This document shows positions 7,288-14,880 of a stretch of DNA of 39,145 nucleotides, one piece after another. Positions within the stretch are counted from its first letter, which is position 1; each line of letters begins with the position of its first letter. Source of the stretch: Bacteroidota bacterium (lineage in GTDB: Bacteria; Bacteroidota; Bacteroidia; Chitinophagales; UBA10324); contig JAFDYS010000055.1 in the NCBI GenBank assembly GCA_018267315.1, forward strand, positions 1 to 39,145, in the 5' to 3' direction. The notes under the pieces are model-generated. The model worked only from the letters and a program-made list of their open reading frames with translations. It was not told the origin of the DNA and did not search any database. Made by a program: the position numbers and the translations under genes.

Positions 7288-7983
7288 CTATGGTACTTCA
7301 ACCTGCCGGTGTCCTTTAATTATTAAGTAGTCAATGCCAAGTACAAGTATTTTGGGAAGCAAAAGCATCGTGAAGAATGCCAGGTATGAAATGGTCACGG
7401 TTGGCGGCGGCGCAGCTAATGTAAAAACATGATTACCTGTTGCAGTGTCAGGGAAAACATAATTCTGTGTCAGGTTCCAGCCATAATGGATTGCAAAAGG
7501 GATGAACAATGAAAATGTCCTTGCATATGAATAAGCCAGCAATAGTCCCATTGCAAAAGCAAAGGTGAAAACAAGAATCATTTGTGTCACATTGCCCCAA
7601 ATGCCTGTGTTGATCCAGTGCAAAACCGCGAAGATTACAGAAGTGATAATTACTGCTTTTGTCTGTCCGATTTTTTTGATCAGAATGTAAAGCAATGCTC
7701 CCCTGCAAAGCAGTTCTTCTGTTAAGACCATCCTGAACTGATTCCAGGTTTCAAGAAAAAATGACTTTGCTGTCAGGGATTGAGAAATGGTGTATTCTTC
7801 TTTTGCGATCCACATTCTCAAGATAAATGCAGTCGCAGAGAGCATGGCCGAAACAACAAAAAGGATTGTGAAATATTTCATTCTCTCTTTTGTGGGTGTC
7901 AACCCTAAAACAGATAAGTGGCCTTTTTCAAAGAGCCAAATCAGCAGCCAGGAAATAGCAAGCAGTCCAATTAATTGTAACAT
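7288..7983 (-). CDS. CPBP family intramembrane glutamic endopeptidase
   Basis: A 231-residue membrane protein with about six hydrophobic helices. Motif 1 is TEELLCRG (Glu89, Glu90, Arg94), motif 2 is the His of AVLHW (His122), and motif 3 is HYGWN (His166, Asn170). Together they are the CAAX-prenyl-protease/bacteriocin-processing signature. Bacterial members serve in peptide maturation, bacteriocin self-immunity or signalling; no peptide precursor gene is visible nearby, so the role is open. ATG 7983 has an A-rich leader. A hand count of the line 7621-7680 gives 21 G+C of 60, much lower than in mutL, which suggests acquired DNA. Confidence 0.85.
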   Translation of the reverse strand: MLQLIGLLAISWLLIWLFEKGHLSVLGLTPTKERMKYFTILFVVSAMLSATAFILRMWIAKEEYTISQSLTAKSFFLETWNQFRMVLTEELLCRGALLYILIKKIGQTKAVIITSVIFAVLHWINTGIWGNVTQMILVFTFAFAMGLLLAYSYARTFSLFIPFAIHYGWNLTQNYVFPDTATGNHVFTLAAPPPTVTISYLAFFTMLLLPKILVLGIDYLIIKGHRQVEVP

Positions 7984-8096
7984 TTTTTGATGTTTGCTTT
8001 TTTGGGTGCGTCCGCATTAAAGTGCAAGCGTATGCTTCTGCCTTTTAATATTCCCGGCTGCATTAAGCGGATTCAGCGTGAGAGGTGGTGTTATTT

Positions 8097-8873
8097 TCAT
8101 CCTCCGCTCTCTTCCTTCAATATAGTTTCGAATCTGGTCTTACTGATGTAATGGTCTGCCAGGAGTTTGCCGTCTTTGATCAAGCTGAATGTTCCAAAGC
8201 CCGAAGGAGCGTTTTGGGCTTCTTGTGGAGTGGATAGTTTCTTTACGGTCAGCCGGAGACCATGGTCAAGGGCAGACTGCTTAATGCTGGTAATGGACTT
8301 CTCATGCCAGGGGCATTGGTCTGAATAGATCAAATGCCAGCCACGATAAGAAGATTGATGCTTTGTCCAGTCAATGAAGCGGGGAATTTTTTCTTTCTTG
8401 TCAAAAGACTTTACCATGAGCTCAAAGCGTCCGAGTTTGTCGGCTATAGTAAACATGTTTTTTTCGAACAATGTCTTGTTTGCAATCCAGGGTCCGTCAC
8501 TGCTCATAGTGCAAATGCCGGATTTGTGATGCTTTTTTGCGTGTTGTTCGCATTGTTTGATCAGCAGACTCCCTGTTCCTTTTTCTCTTGCATCTTTACC
8601 GAACAAAGCAATACACTGTATGAACAGGTAATTGCGCGCCTGAATGGGCCGCCAGGAAATTTCTGATGGAATGTATTCTATAAATCCAAGCTGTTTGCCT
8701 TTACCGTCAGTGGCGATCGTAATCTTAAGTCCTTTGTTTATTTTGTCTTTGAACCACTCGAGTTTAGCCAGATAGCCCGGCGATTTTTTATCCTTAACAC
8801 AGTAAATGCCTGCATCGGCTACATTGTCGTTGGTTACTTCCAGGAGTGTTATTGGAAATTTGGCTTTGGTCAT
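8097..8873 (-). CDS. GNAT N-acetyltransferase with C-terminal YoaP-like domain
   Basis: About 258 residues from ATG 8873 (MTKAKFPITLLEVT); a longer reading to 8909 adds 12 residues that do not look conserved. The first half is a GNAT fold: beta strands around GFIEYIP, then FIQCIALFGKDAREKGTGSLLI, which contains the acetyl-CoA binding loop (R-x-K-G-x-G). The second half (HLIYSDQCPWHEKSITSIKQ, then GFGTFSLIKDGKLLADHYIS) matches the C-terminal domain of YoaP-type acetyltransferases. That region resembles a thioredoxin-like fold with a CPW motif, an impression from its strand pattern and not tested. The acceptor is unknown. It stands alone between intergenic repeats, in AT-rich sequence. Confidence 0.75.
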   Translation of the reverse strand: MTKAKFPITLLEVTNDNVADAGIYCVKDKKSPGYLAKLEWFKDKINKGLKITIATDGKGKQLGFIEYIPSEISWRPIQARNYLFIQCIALFGKDAREKGTGSLLIKQCEQHAKKHHKSGICTMSSDGPWIANKTLFEKNMFTIADKLGRFELMVKSFDKKEKIPRFIDWTKHQSSYRGWHLIYSDQCPWHEKSITSIKQSALDHGLRLTVKKLSTPQEAQNAPSGFGTFSLIKDGKLLADHYISKTRFETILKEESGG

Positions 8874-8998
8874 AAGTTTTTTTCCGCACCCGGTTGCCTC
8901 GCAGACCACCCGGTGCGAGACTCAAAGTTAGCTCAAAAGTCACTGTCCATTAGCCGTTGCAATGCTGTGTAGTTAGTGTGACACCCCGCAGTCGACTA

Positions 8999-9096
8999 CT
9001 TTTCTCCTCATCCGGGTCTCCCGAAGGGGACCAGGTTGGTCTGAAGGATTTCCTTTCGCCCTGTCCCCATGCTTCGCAAGGGAGACAGTGCGAGGG
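8999..9096. repeat. 98-bp structured repeat, copy 1
   Basis: It aligns without gaps to 11174-11271. The last 37 bases (9060-9096 and 11235-11271) are identical, and the first part is also very similar. Internal pairing is possible at two levels: GTCTCCC (9016-9022) with GGGAGAC (9080-9086), and GGGGAC (9026-9031) with GTCCCC (9063-9068). The middle differs most between copies. The truncated transposase frame begins inside its right end. Confidence 0.7.
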
Positions 9097-9350
9097 GGAA
9101 GGAATGGTTGTTGAGATCGTTTAGCGAGGCGGCAAAGCCGCTTAAACAATTAAACCAATTCAAAGTGTGGCAAGATGGCTATCATCCAATCGAAATTGAA
9201 GGCAATGAAATGATCGGCCGCCCTCTTCACTACATACATCATAATCCTGTCGTAGCGGGTTTGGTTTCAGAAGCGGAACATTGGTGTTATAGTTCTGCGC
9301 TTGATTATGCAGGTGGGAAAGGTTACTTGAAGGTGGAATTATTGGAGTGA
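9069..9350 (+). pseudogene. 3' fragment of a REP-associated tyrosine transposase (RAYT)
   Basis: The 93-codon frame starts at an ATG inside the 98-bp repeat, so its first dozen residues are repeat-derived. From WLLRSF onward it matches the C-terminal third of RAYT (Y1_Tnp) proteins: FKVWQDGYHPIEI, RPLHYIHHNPVVAGLV and CYSSALDYAGGKG are characteristic. The N-terminal half, with the HUH metal-binding histidines and most of the catalytic domain, is missing, so it cannot be an active transposase. A REP-like hairpin follows its stop directly, the usual association for this family. The fragment appears to have been cut at the edge of the structured repeat. Confidence 0.75.
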
Positions 9351-9353
9351 AGG

Positions 9354-9399
9354 ACGCAGCGCACGCGAAAGCTATCGCAAATGCTCAACGACATTTGCG
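9354..9399. repeat. REP-like palindrome, copy 2
   Basis: The 16-base string shared with copy 1 is followed by a perfect 8-bp stem, CGCAAATG (9376-9383) and CATTTGCG (9392-9399), around the loop CTCAACGA. It begins four bases after the stop of the RAYT fragment. Confidence 0.6.
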
Positions 9400-9426
9400 A
9401 GCGACAATGGCGAGACAAGGAAGGAG

Positions 9427-9666
9427 ATGAAGTATTCGTTCAAGTTGCACACTACCGGCAACCTCAAGTTGATTATTATTCAGCCAGAAGAGACGCTTAC
9501 CAACCCGACTCCTGTAAGCGTTGCTTATGAATTGGCCGGAGATTCGCTGAAGATTGTAGTCGCACCTCCTGGCTTGCGCCCCAAAGAAATATCAGCAAAA
9601 ACAATCAGGAGTTTTCTAAAATATCAGTTGCTGTTTGATTACCGAGTTGTTCAGCTAATCCGATAA
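9427..9666 (+). pseudogene. Short fragment resembling a TIGR03067/lipocalin-like domain
   Basis: A 79-codon frame from ATG 9427. Its middle (YELAGDSLKIVVAPPGLRPK) resembles the end of TIGR03067-type secreted domains, where a GDxLK strand precedes a PPG and RPxEF turn. There is no signal peptide and the first part of the domain is absent. The last 20 or so codons run antisense into the 3' end of the VOC gene. It is most likely a remnant; it could be a short expressed protein. Confidence 0.35.
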
Positions 9667-10084
9667 GAAGTCCTTCTGTTCCGCGTATGTAGCAGAGCCG
9701 ATACAAGTCACCAAACTGAACCACTTCTCCAACAAGTTTAGCACCATGCCTTGCAAGTCTGGATAGCAATTCGTCAAGGTGGTCAACTCTGAACATGATG
9801 CGGAGATAGCCCAGCGAGTTTACCGGTGCGGTCCGGTGATCGGCAATTGTATGAGGTGTGAGAAATCGTGAAAGTTCAAGCCGGGAATTTCCATCGGGAG
9901 TAACCATCATGGCAATCTCGACGGTCTGATTACCCAGTCCGGTTACTTGCCCGGCCCACTCGCCTTCAACCGTCATTCGTCCTTCAAGCGTGAGACCTAT
10001 TTCTTCGAAAAAAGAAATGGCCTGATCGAGTGACTCAACAACGATACCGACGTTGTGCATTTCCAGTAATTTACTTTTTGTCAT
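9605..10084 (-). CDS. VOC family protein (glyoxalase/bleomycin-resistance fold)
   Basis: A 159-residue protein with two beta-alpha-beta-beta-beta modules. The first begins MHNVGIVVESLDQAISFFEEIGL and ends RLELSRF; the second begins LRIMFRVDHLDELLSRL and ends GTEGLLIGLAEQL. The first-module His and Glu metal positions are present. The second-module positions are Arg (before IMF) and Gly (IGLAE), so at most half of the usual four-ligand metal site is there. I believe close relatives share this pattern. Substrate unknown. The ATG overlaps the TGA of a short upstream frame. It sits among remnants, and its 3' end overlaps the antisense lipocalin-like fragment. Confidence 0.8.
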   Translation of the reverse strand: MTKSKLLEMHNVGIVVESLDQAISFFEEIGLTLEGRMTVEGEWAGQVTGLGNQTVEIAMMVTPDGNSRLELSRFLTPHTIADHRTAPVNSLGYLRIMFRVDHLDELLSRLARHGAKLVGEVVQFGDLYRLCYIRGTEGLLIGLAEQLGNQTATDILENS

Positions 10085-10269
10085 CTTGTTATCTTCTGTT
10101 TAATCAGCATTATGCCCGGGGACTCGTCTTCAAAGTTGAGCATAATTGGTGAGGCATGCCCTGTTGATACGCGCCACGATGGAAAGCTCACACCACGGGG
10201 GGTTTGCTGCCAAAAAAGATTTGGTTTTATCATAGTATGCGCGACAGTGGGGGACAGAGCACGCGACAA
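10081..10269 (-). pseudogene. Short open frame upstream of the VOC gene, possible remnant
   Basis: A 62-codon frame ends with ATGA overlapping the VOC start. Its second half (GHASPIMLNFEDESPGIMLIK) looks protein-like, while its start lies in repeat-like sequence that shares GCACGCGA with the REP element. No family is recognised. The overlap could allow translational coupling if it is expressed. Confidence 0.25.
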
Positions 10270-10282
10270 CGGGTGCTAGAAG

Positions 10283-11107
10283 TCATAGTTCCGTGGCTAT
10301 TTGGACACACTCTTTTCTCAAGTCCGAAAGCAGTTGAAGTGCGGAAGGATTTTTTGCAAGATTGATTAGTGGTTTGTATTTGGTTATAAGTTCTGTTTCT
10401 ATTGTTTCAAAGTCGCCATTAAAGTCAACCCAATTCACTTTCAAGTTATCGTTAATCCACCTAATAATTTTCTGTTCGTCAGTAGGGGCAAATTTGTAGT
10501 TGCGTTTATTTTTCATTGTCGTTAGTGAACCTTTTGGCGGTCTGTGTCCAAGCACCGCACCGATACTCCGAAAAAATGATCCGTGTCCGTTAGCACGAAG
10601 CTCTTGGTTCAAAAATCGTCTGTTCAAACTCTCGGTCGCAATACCGATGTAAATTATGTTGTGTTGTCTGTCCGCTAAAAAAGTGTTGAATGGTTTTGGA
10701 AGTTTGTTGATGTCCGCAATGCGAATACAATACAGTCCTGCGTTGTGAGGAACTAAATTGTCAATGCTACCTGCACTCTTAAAATTTTTCTCGTCCATCA
10801 AAACCTTTACTAGCAGGTCAGTGTCAACCGATGAAATTTGTGTTGCTTTAATTACTTGTTTAGGAGTTTCCGTTTTGGTCGCTTCAACTTTTGTTTTTGT
10901 TTGTCCGATTAGGTAAACGGTTGAACCGTCCCGATCAAAAATGTTTGCGTAGTTTCTTGTCCTACCGTGAATTTGAAACGCTTGAATTTTTGAACCGTCT
11001 TTTTTCTGATACCAACCGTTTTTGTTCAACTCGTCAGCGATTTGCTGAGTTGTCATAGGCAGTCCTGTCTGCCGCAAAAGTTTTTCTATTGCTTCGTGTA
11101 GTGTCAT
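10283..11107 (-). CDS. HARE-HTH domain fused to a GIY-YIG nuclease domain
   Basis: A 274-residue protein. Residues 1-68 (MTLHEAIEKLLRQ, IADELNKNGWYQKKDG, VYLIG) match the HARE-HTH/HB1-ASXL winged-helix fold. This domain is found in RNA polymerase delta, chromatin proteins and restriction-type fusions, and it has been proposed to sense DNA modification. A linker of about 50 residues follows. Residues 120-255 carry GIY-YIG elements: GLY (124-126), YIG (153-155), the Arg of LNRRF (163/164), the Glu of ETIETEL (237 or 239) and the Asn of PLINLAKN. The whole catalytic set is therefore present. Local sequence is AT-rich (23 G+C of 60 at 10321-10380, versus 33 of 60 at 12001-12060). No methyltransferase or second subunit is adjacent. 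A stand-alone modification-directed nuclease is plausible but unproven. Confidence 0.7.
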   Translation of the reverse strand: MTLHEAIEKLLRQTGLPMTTQQIADELNKNGWYQKKDGSKIQAFQIHGRTRNYANIFDRDGSTVYLIGQTKTKVEATKTETPKQVIKATQISSVDTDLLVKVLMDEKNFKSAGSIDNLVPHNAGLYCIRIADINKLPKPFNTFLADRQHNIIYIGIATESLNRRFLNQELRANGHGSFFRSIGAVLGHRPPKGSLTTMKNKRNYKFAPTDEQKIIRWINDNLKVNWVDFNGDFETIETELITKYKPLINLAKNPSALQLLSDLRKECVQIATEL

Positions 11108-11173
11108 TTGGTCTGTTCGTTTGTGTTGTCAGTTTGATGTTTGCCCAATTCTGGCCCGAACGTCCACTCGTGC

Positions 11174-11271
11174 CTTTTCTCCTCAGCCCAGTCTCCCAAA
11201 GGGGACCGAGATGGTTTAAAGGGTCTCATTTCGTCCTGTCCCCATGCTTCGCAAGGGAGACAGTGCGAGGG
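11174..11271. repeat. 98-bp structured repeat, copy 2
   Basis: Same length and orientation as 8999-9096, with 37 identical bases at the right end. GTCTCCC and GGGAGAC arms and GGGGAC and GTCCCC arms are both preserved although the centre has changed. This suggests that the structure, not the central sequence, is kept. It lies between the HARE-HTH/GIY-YIG gene and mutL. Confidence 0.7.
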
Positions 11272-11328
11272 TGGAAAGTCCCTGCGTCCTCGCGCCATCC
11301 GTCCACGAGTCATAAGTCAACTTTGAAA

Positions 11329-11342
11329 CCAGCAACAGGCAA
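11329..11342. repeat. Two heptanucleotide units abutting the mutL stop
   Basis: CCAGCAA and CAGGCAA follow each other and end immediately before the mutL stop codon at 11343. They have the consensus and orientation of the arrays at 2640 and 6941. Confidence 0.4.
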
Positions 11343-13202
11343 CTATTTCCCCTGCTCAAACAACCGTGCAATTTCCTCGAGGTCGAAGGTGAGTATGGTG
11401 AGCTTGCCATTGGGCGCCACGAACGGTGTTTCGCAGGCGAAGAGCTGATCAATGAGCTGGCGCATTTCTTTTTCATTCAACTGATCGCCAGATTTCACGG
11501 AAGCGCGCCGGGCCATGGAGTAAGCGAGCTGCTGCCGTTTGTTGAATTTGGTTTGCGAAGCGCTCTGCTTGTATTCATCGAGCATGCTTTCAATCACTTC
11601 CTTCACTTTCACTTCTTTTAGATCGGAGGGAAGTCCGTGCGCGACAAACGAGCTGCCGCCGAATTCCTGCAGATCGAAACCGAGTGCTTTCAGTTCCGGC
11701 AAAAGTTCTTTCAGCAACTCGCCGTCGGCGGCATTGATGTGAATGGTTTCGGGAAACAGTTGCTGCTGCGAAGAGAGGTTGTTATTCTGCAAGCCCGTGA
11801 GATATTTTTCAAACAGGATGCGCTCATGCGCCGCCTGCTGATCAATCAATATGAAACCCGATTTGATCTGCGACACGATGTATTGCTGATGCATCTGGAA
11901 AGGCGCGGGCTGCTCCGCAGAAAAATCTTCAATCGCCACCTGATTGGCATGCGACTCCGTTCCTTCTTCGGTGCTCGGCAGCGTAACGGTCACGCTCTCG
12001 CGCTGCTTCGCAATCTCGTAGAGTTTTTCCCAGTGCCGGGGTTTCTGCTTGTGCAGGAAGAAGGACGTTTCGCCGGGAATGCCGCCGCTCTTCGCTTCCA
12101 CCGTTTCACTTTCCTGCGTGACCACATGGGCTGAAGGTCGTGAAGGCATGGACGTGAATGCTTCGAGCCGGTCAAAGGCCGTTTCGCGGTCGAAGTCGAG
12201 CGTGGGCGTGATGGAGTATTTCGCCAGCCCGTGCTTGACAGCCGCATTCACAAAGGCGTACACAATTTTCTCGTCGTCGAATTTGATCTCCTGCTTGGTG
12301 GGGTGCACGTTGATGTCAATCTTCGACGGATCAATGTCGAGGAAAATGACATAGAGCGGAAAAGAGTCCTTCGTCAGCAACTGATCATAAGCGCTCACCA
12401 CGGCGTGATTGAGATAGTTGCTTCGGATGAATCTTCTGTTCACAAAAAAGAACTGATCGCCGCGTGTTTTCTTCGCCGCGTCGGGTTTGCCGATGAAACC
12501 GAAGATGCGCACCACGGTGGTTTCTTCCTCGAGCGGAACGAGGCGCTCATTGTAATGCGCGCCCAGCACATTCACAATGCGCTGCCGCAGGTTGGCCGGC
12601 GGCAAGCCGAATACGAGGAGTCCGTTGTGATGGAGCTCGAAATGGACTTCCGGATTGGCTAATGCGATACGCTGGAATTCATCAATGATGTGGCGCATTT
12701 CCACCGGATTTGCTTTCAGGAAATTTCTTCGCGCCGGCACATTGTAAAAGAGATTTTTGATGGCGATGGATGTGCCGTCGGCGGTTTGAACGGCTTCCTG
12801 TTTCTTCACTTCTGCACCTTCAATCTCGATCAACGTGCCGAGCGAATCTTCTTTTCTTTTCGACTTCAGTTCCACTTGCGCAATCGCCGCCACGGAGGCC
12901 AGCGCTTCGCCACGGAAACCCATGGTACGGATGGCGAAGAGATCATCAATCGTGGAAATCTTGGACGTGGCATGCCGCTCGAAACTCATGCGCGCATCGG
13001 TCTCGCTCATGCCGCAGCCGTTGTCAATCACCTGTATGAGCGATTTGCCTGCATCCTTCACAATGAGTTTGATGTGCGTGGCACCTGCATCCAGGGCGTT
13101 TTCCATCAGCTCCTTCACCGCCGAAGCCGGCCGCTGAATTACCTCGCCGGCAGCGATTTGATTGGCGATGGAATCGGGGAGTTGGCGGATGATGTCGGGC
13201 AC
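11343..13202 (-). CDS. mutL: DNA mismatch repair protein MutL
   Basis: A 619-residue protein starting at GTG 13202, chosen because MutL proteins begin MPDII.LP at this point. The GHKL ATPase region is complete: IANQIAAGEVI, ELMENALDAGA, DNGCGM, ATSKI and GFRGEALASV. The transducer region and a C-terminal dimerisation domain follow. MutL links MutS mismatch recognition to strand incision. The C-terminal endonuclease motif reads DQQAAHE (Asp454-Glu460) where nuclease-type MutLs have DQHA-x2-E. The late Cys-Pro-His-Gly-Arg-Pro-like motif reads APNGK (596-600). The metal site therefore looks degenerate, so incision may need another enzyme. No gene overlaps it, and downstream lies accessory DNA. 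Confidence 0.97.
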   Translation of the reverse strand: MPDIIRQLPDSIANQIAAGEVIQRPASAVKELMENALDAGATHIKLIVKDAGKSLIQVIDNGCGMSETDARMSFERHATSKISTIDDLFAIRTMGFRGEALASVAAIAQVELKSKRKEDSLGTLIEIEGAEVKKQEAVQTADGTSIAIKNLFYNVPARRNFLKANPVEMRHIIDEFQRIALANPEVHFELHHNGLLVFGLPPANLRQRIVNVLGAHYNERLVPLEEETTVVRIFGFIGKPDAAKKTRGDQFFFVNRRFIRSNYLNHAVVSAYDQLLTKDSFPLYVIFLDIDPSKIDINVHPTKQEIKFDDEKIVYAFVNAAVKHGLAKYSITPTLDFDRETAFDRLEAFTSMPSRPSAHVVTQESETVEAKSGGIPGETSFFLHKQKPRHWEKLYEIAKQRESVTVTLPSTEEGTESHANQVAIEDFSAEQPAPFQMHQQYIVSQIKSGFILIDQQAAHERILFEKYLTGLQNNNLSSQQQLFPETIHINAADGELLKELLPELKALGFDLQEFGGSSFVAHGLPSDLKEVKVKEVIESMLDEYKQSASQTKFNKRQQLAYSMARRASVKSGDQLNEKEMRQLIDQLFACETPFVAPNGKLTILTFDLEEIARLFEQGK

Positions 13203-13404
13203 TGCGGAATTGTTGATGTTTGATTTTTTACTTGGGATGGAAAGCGGTGCGAAGTTATGATTTGAACCTTACAACCGATTATGTGAATTCATGAAATCGA
13301 GCCGCTGCGTGTTCTGCAACACGAAACATCGCACAGTGACCATTAATTACCGCAATCGCCTTGATGGCAGTACTCAGCCCCACCGTATCTTTGGCACTCG
13401 GTCA

Positions 13405-14865
13405 ATGAAACGGGTTACTTTCTTTCTTCTCATTTCCTTATGCCTTCCTGCAATCACTCTTGCGCAGGATGTCATCATGTCTCCGCCGCAGAAGGTGAAC
13501 ACCGGCATTTCAAAAGTGGAGATTCTGGGGCGCACGGATCAGGGCATCCTGGTCCGTCACACGCAGAAGGAGGATGACGAGATCGTGGCGTTTTACGACA
13601 ACATGCAGCAGCACTGGCGAAAAAAAATTCCGGTGCATGAGAAGAACGCCATCATCACCCACATCACCACCTTCGATGACAGCGTGATTTTCTTCTACAC
13701 CATCGCGGCAAAAGGAGTGACTGAGTTGAAAGCGGCCAAAACCAGCTCGAGGATTGAGTCGCAGGCGCGACTGGTCATTTGTGATTCGCTCTCCCGTAAT
13801 GCCTTCAGCCAGGCGCCGTCGCCCAGGTTCCGCGAGTCGGCGGACAAGCGGTTTATCCTCGCCTGGTTTCCCGATGCCAATTTTGAAAACAACAAATTAT
13901 TGCATGCCACCTGTTACAATGCCTGGCTGAAACCCGTTTGGAAAGCGGTGACCAGGTTGCCCGGGCTGGAGCATCCTGAAGTGATTGATGCCACGCTCGA
14001 CTCGGCCGGCAATGCTGTATTCGTTTGCGGCGATTACCGCGACCGCAGCATCCGCAACGATTTTGATTACACGGCGCTGCTCACGCTTTCCATCCGTGAC
14101 CGCGCCATGAAAATTCATCCGCAGATCATCACAAATAAGGACATCTTATACTCACGCGGCATCGTCAAAAGCGATGTGCTTACCGGCAATGTTTTATTCG
14201 CCGGATTGTATGCTCATGCCGTTGGCACGGAATCCAGCGGCGTTTTTCTTATGAAATACAATGCCTCGCTGGATACGGTGGAGAAAGTGAACTACCTCGC
14301 TCACACCACGGAATTTCTTTCACAGCTCACCGGCAGCGCTACGCCTAAAAAGAACGATGGCTTTTATGATTTTGAATTAATGGAACTCATTGTGAAGCGC
14401 GACGGGGGCGCTGTGATACTGGCCGAGTCGCATTCCACGAGTTCCGAAACCTACTCGTCTTCCGGCGTCGGCGGCTTTGGTTTCTCCGGCGGGTTTGTGG
14501 TGAATACATTTCATTACGATGACATCATGGCCATCAGTTTCAAGCCCGACGGCAGCGCCGAGTGGAAAACCATCCTTCATAAGAAACAGGAAACCGAAGG
14601 TGACGGCGGATTCTTTTCTTCCTTTGCCATGATGATTGCCAAACGCCGTGCTTACCTGCTTTACAATGATCAGATCAACGGTCAAACGGTGGTGGCGTAT
14701 TACGAACTGGATGCCGATGGCAACCAATCGCGCACCGAACTGCTGAATGCCGAGCGCAAAGGCATTATGCCGGCGATGAAACAGGGCAAACAGGTTTCGG
14801 CCAATGAACTGGTGATACCGAGCTTCAAGCGCAATTACCTTCAGTTCATCAAAATCACTTTTTAA
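13405..14865 (+). CDS. Secreted protein of unknown function
   Basis: About 486 residues from ATG 13405, selected because MKRVTFFLLISLCLPAITLAQ is a clean signal peptide; the frame stays open 38 codons upstream without one. The mature protein has many beta-strand-like stretches (ILGRTDQGILVRHTQ, NAVFVCGDYRD, VLFAGLYAH) that read like beta-propeller or quinoprotein-type blades. A short Gly-rich segment, GVGGFGFSGGF, precedes a TIHYDD-like turn (VNTFHYDD). No catalytic motif or sorting domain was recognised. It ends 15 bases before the next gene and probably shares a transcript with the DUF6427-type gene and purQ. Confidence 0.75.
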   Translation: MKRVTFFLLISLCLPAITLAQDVIMSPPQKVNTGISKVEILGRTDQGILVRHTQKEDDEIVAFYDNMQQHWRKKIPVHEKNAIITHITTFDDSVIFFYTIAAKGVTELKAAKTSSRIESQARLVICDSLSRNAFSQAPSPRFRESADKRFILAWFPDANFENNKLLHATCYNAWLKPVWKAVTRLPGLEHPEVIDATLDSAGNAVFVCGDYRDRSIRNDFDYTALLTLSIRDRAMKIHPQIITNKDILYSRGIVKSDVLTGNVLFAGLYAHAVGTESSGVFLMKYNASLDTVEKVNYLAHTTEFLSQLTGSATPKKNDGFYDFELMELIVKRDGGAVILAESHSTSSETYSSSGVGGFGFSGGFVVNTFHYDDIMAISFKPDGSAEWKTILHKKQETEGDGGFFSSFAMMIAKRRAYLLYNDQINGQTVVAYYELDADGNQSRTELLNAERKGIMPAMKQGKQVSANELVIPSFKRNYLQFIKITF

Positions 14866-14880
14866 AAAGAGCGCGGCGCC

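Noticed and set aside
12690..13223. Plus-strand frame over the mutL ATPase region
   Set aside because: It is antisense to highly conserved MutL motifs and has no independent support.
13291..13404. Upstream extension of the secreted protein by 38 codons
   Set aside because: It would bury the clear signal peptide beginning at 13405.
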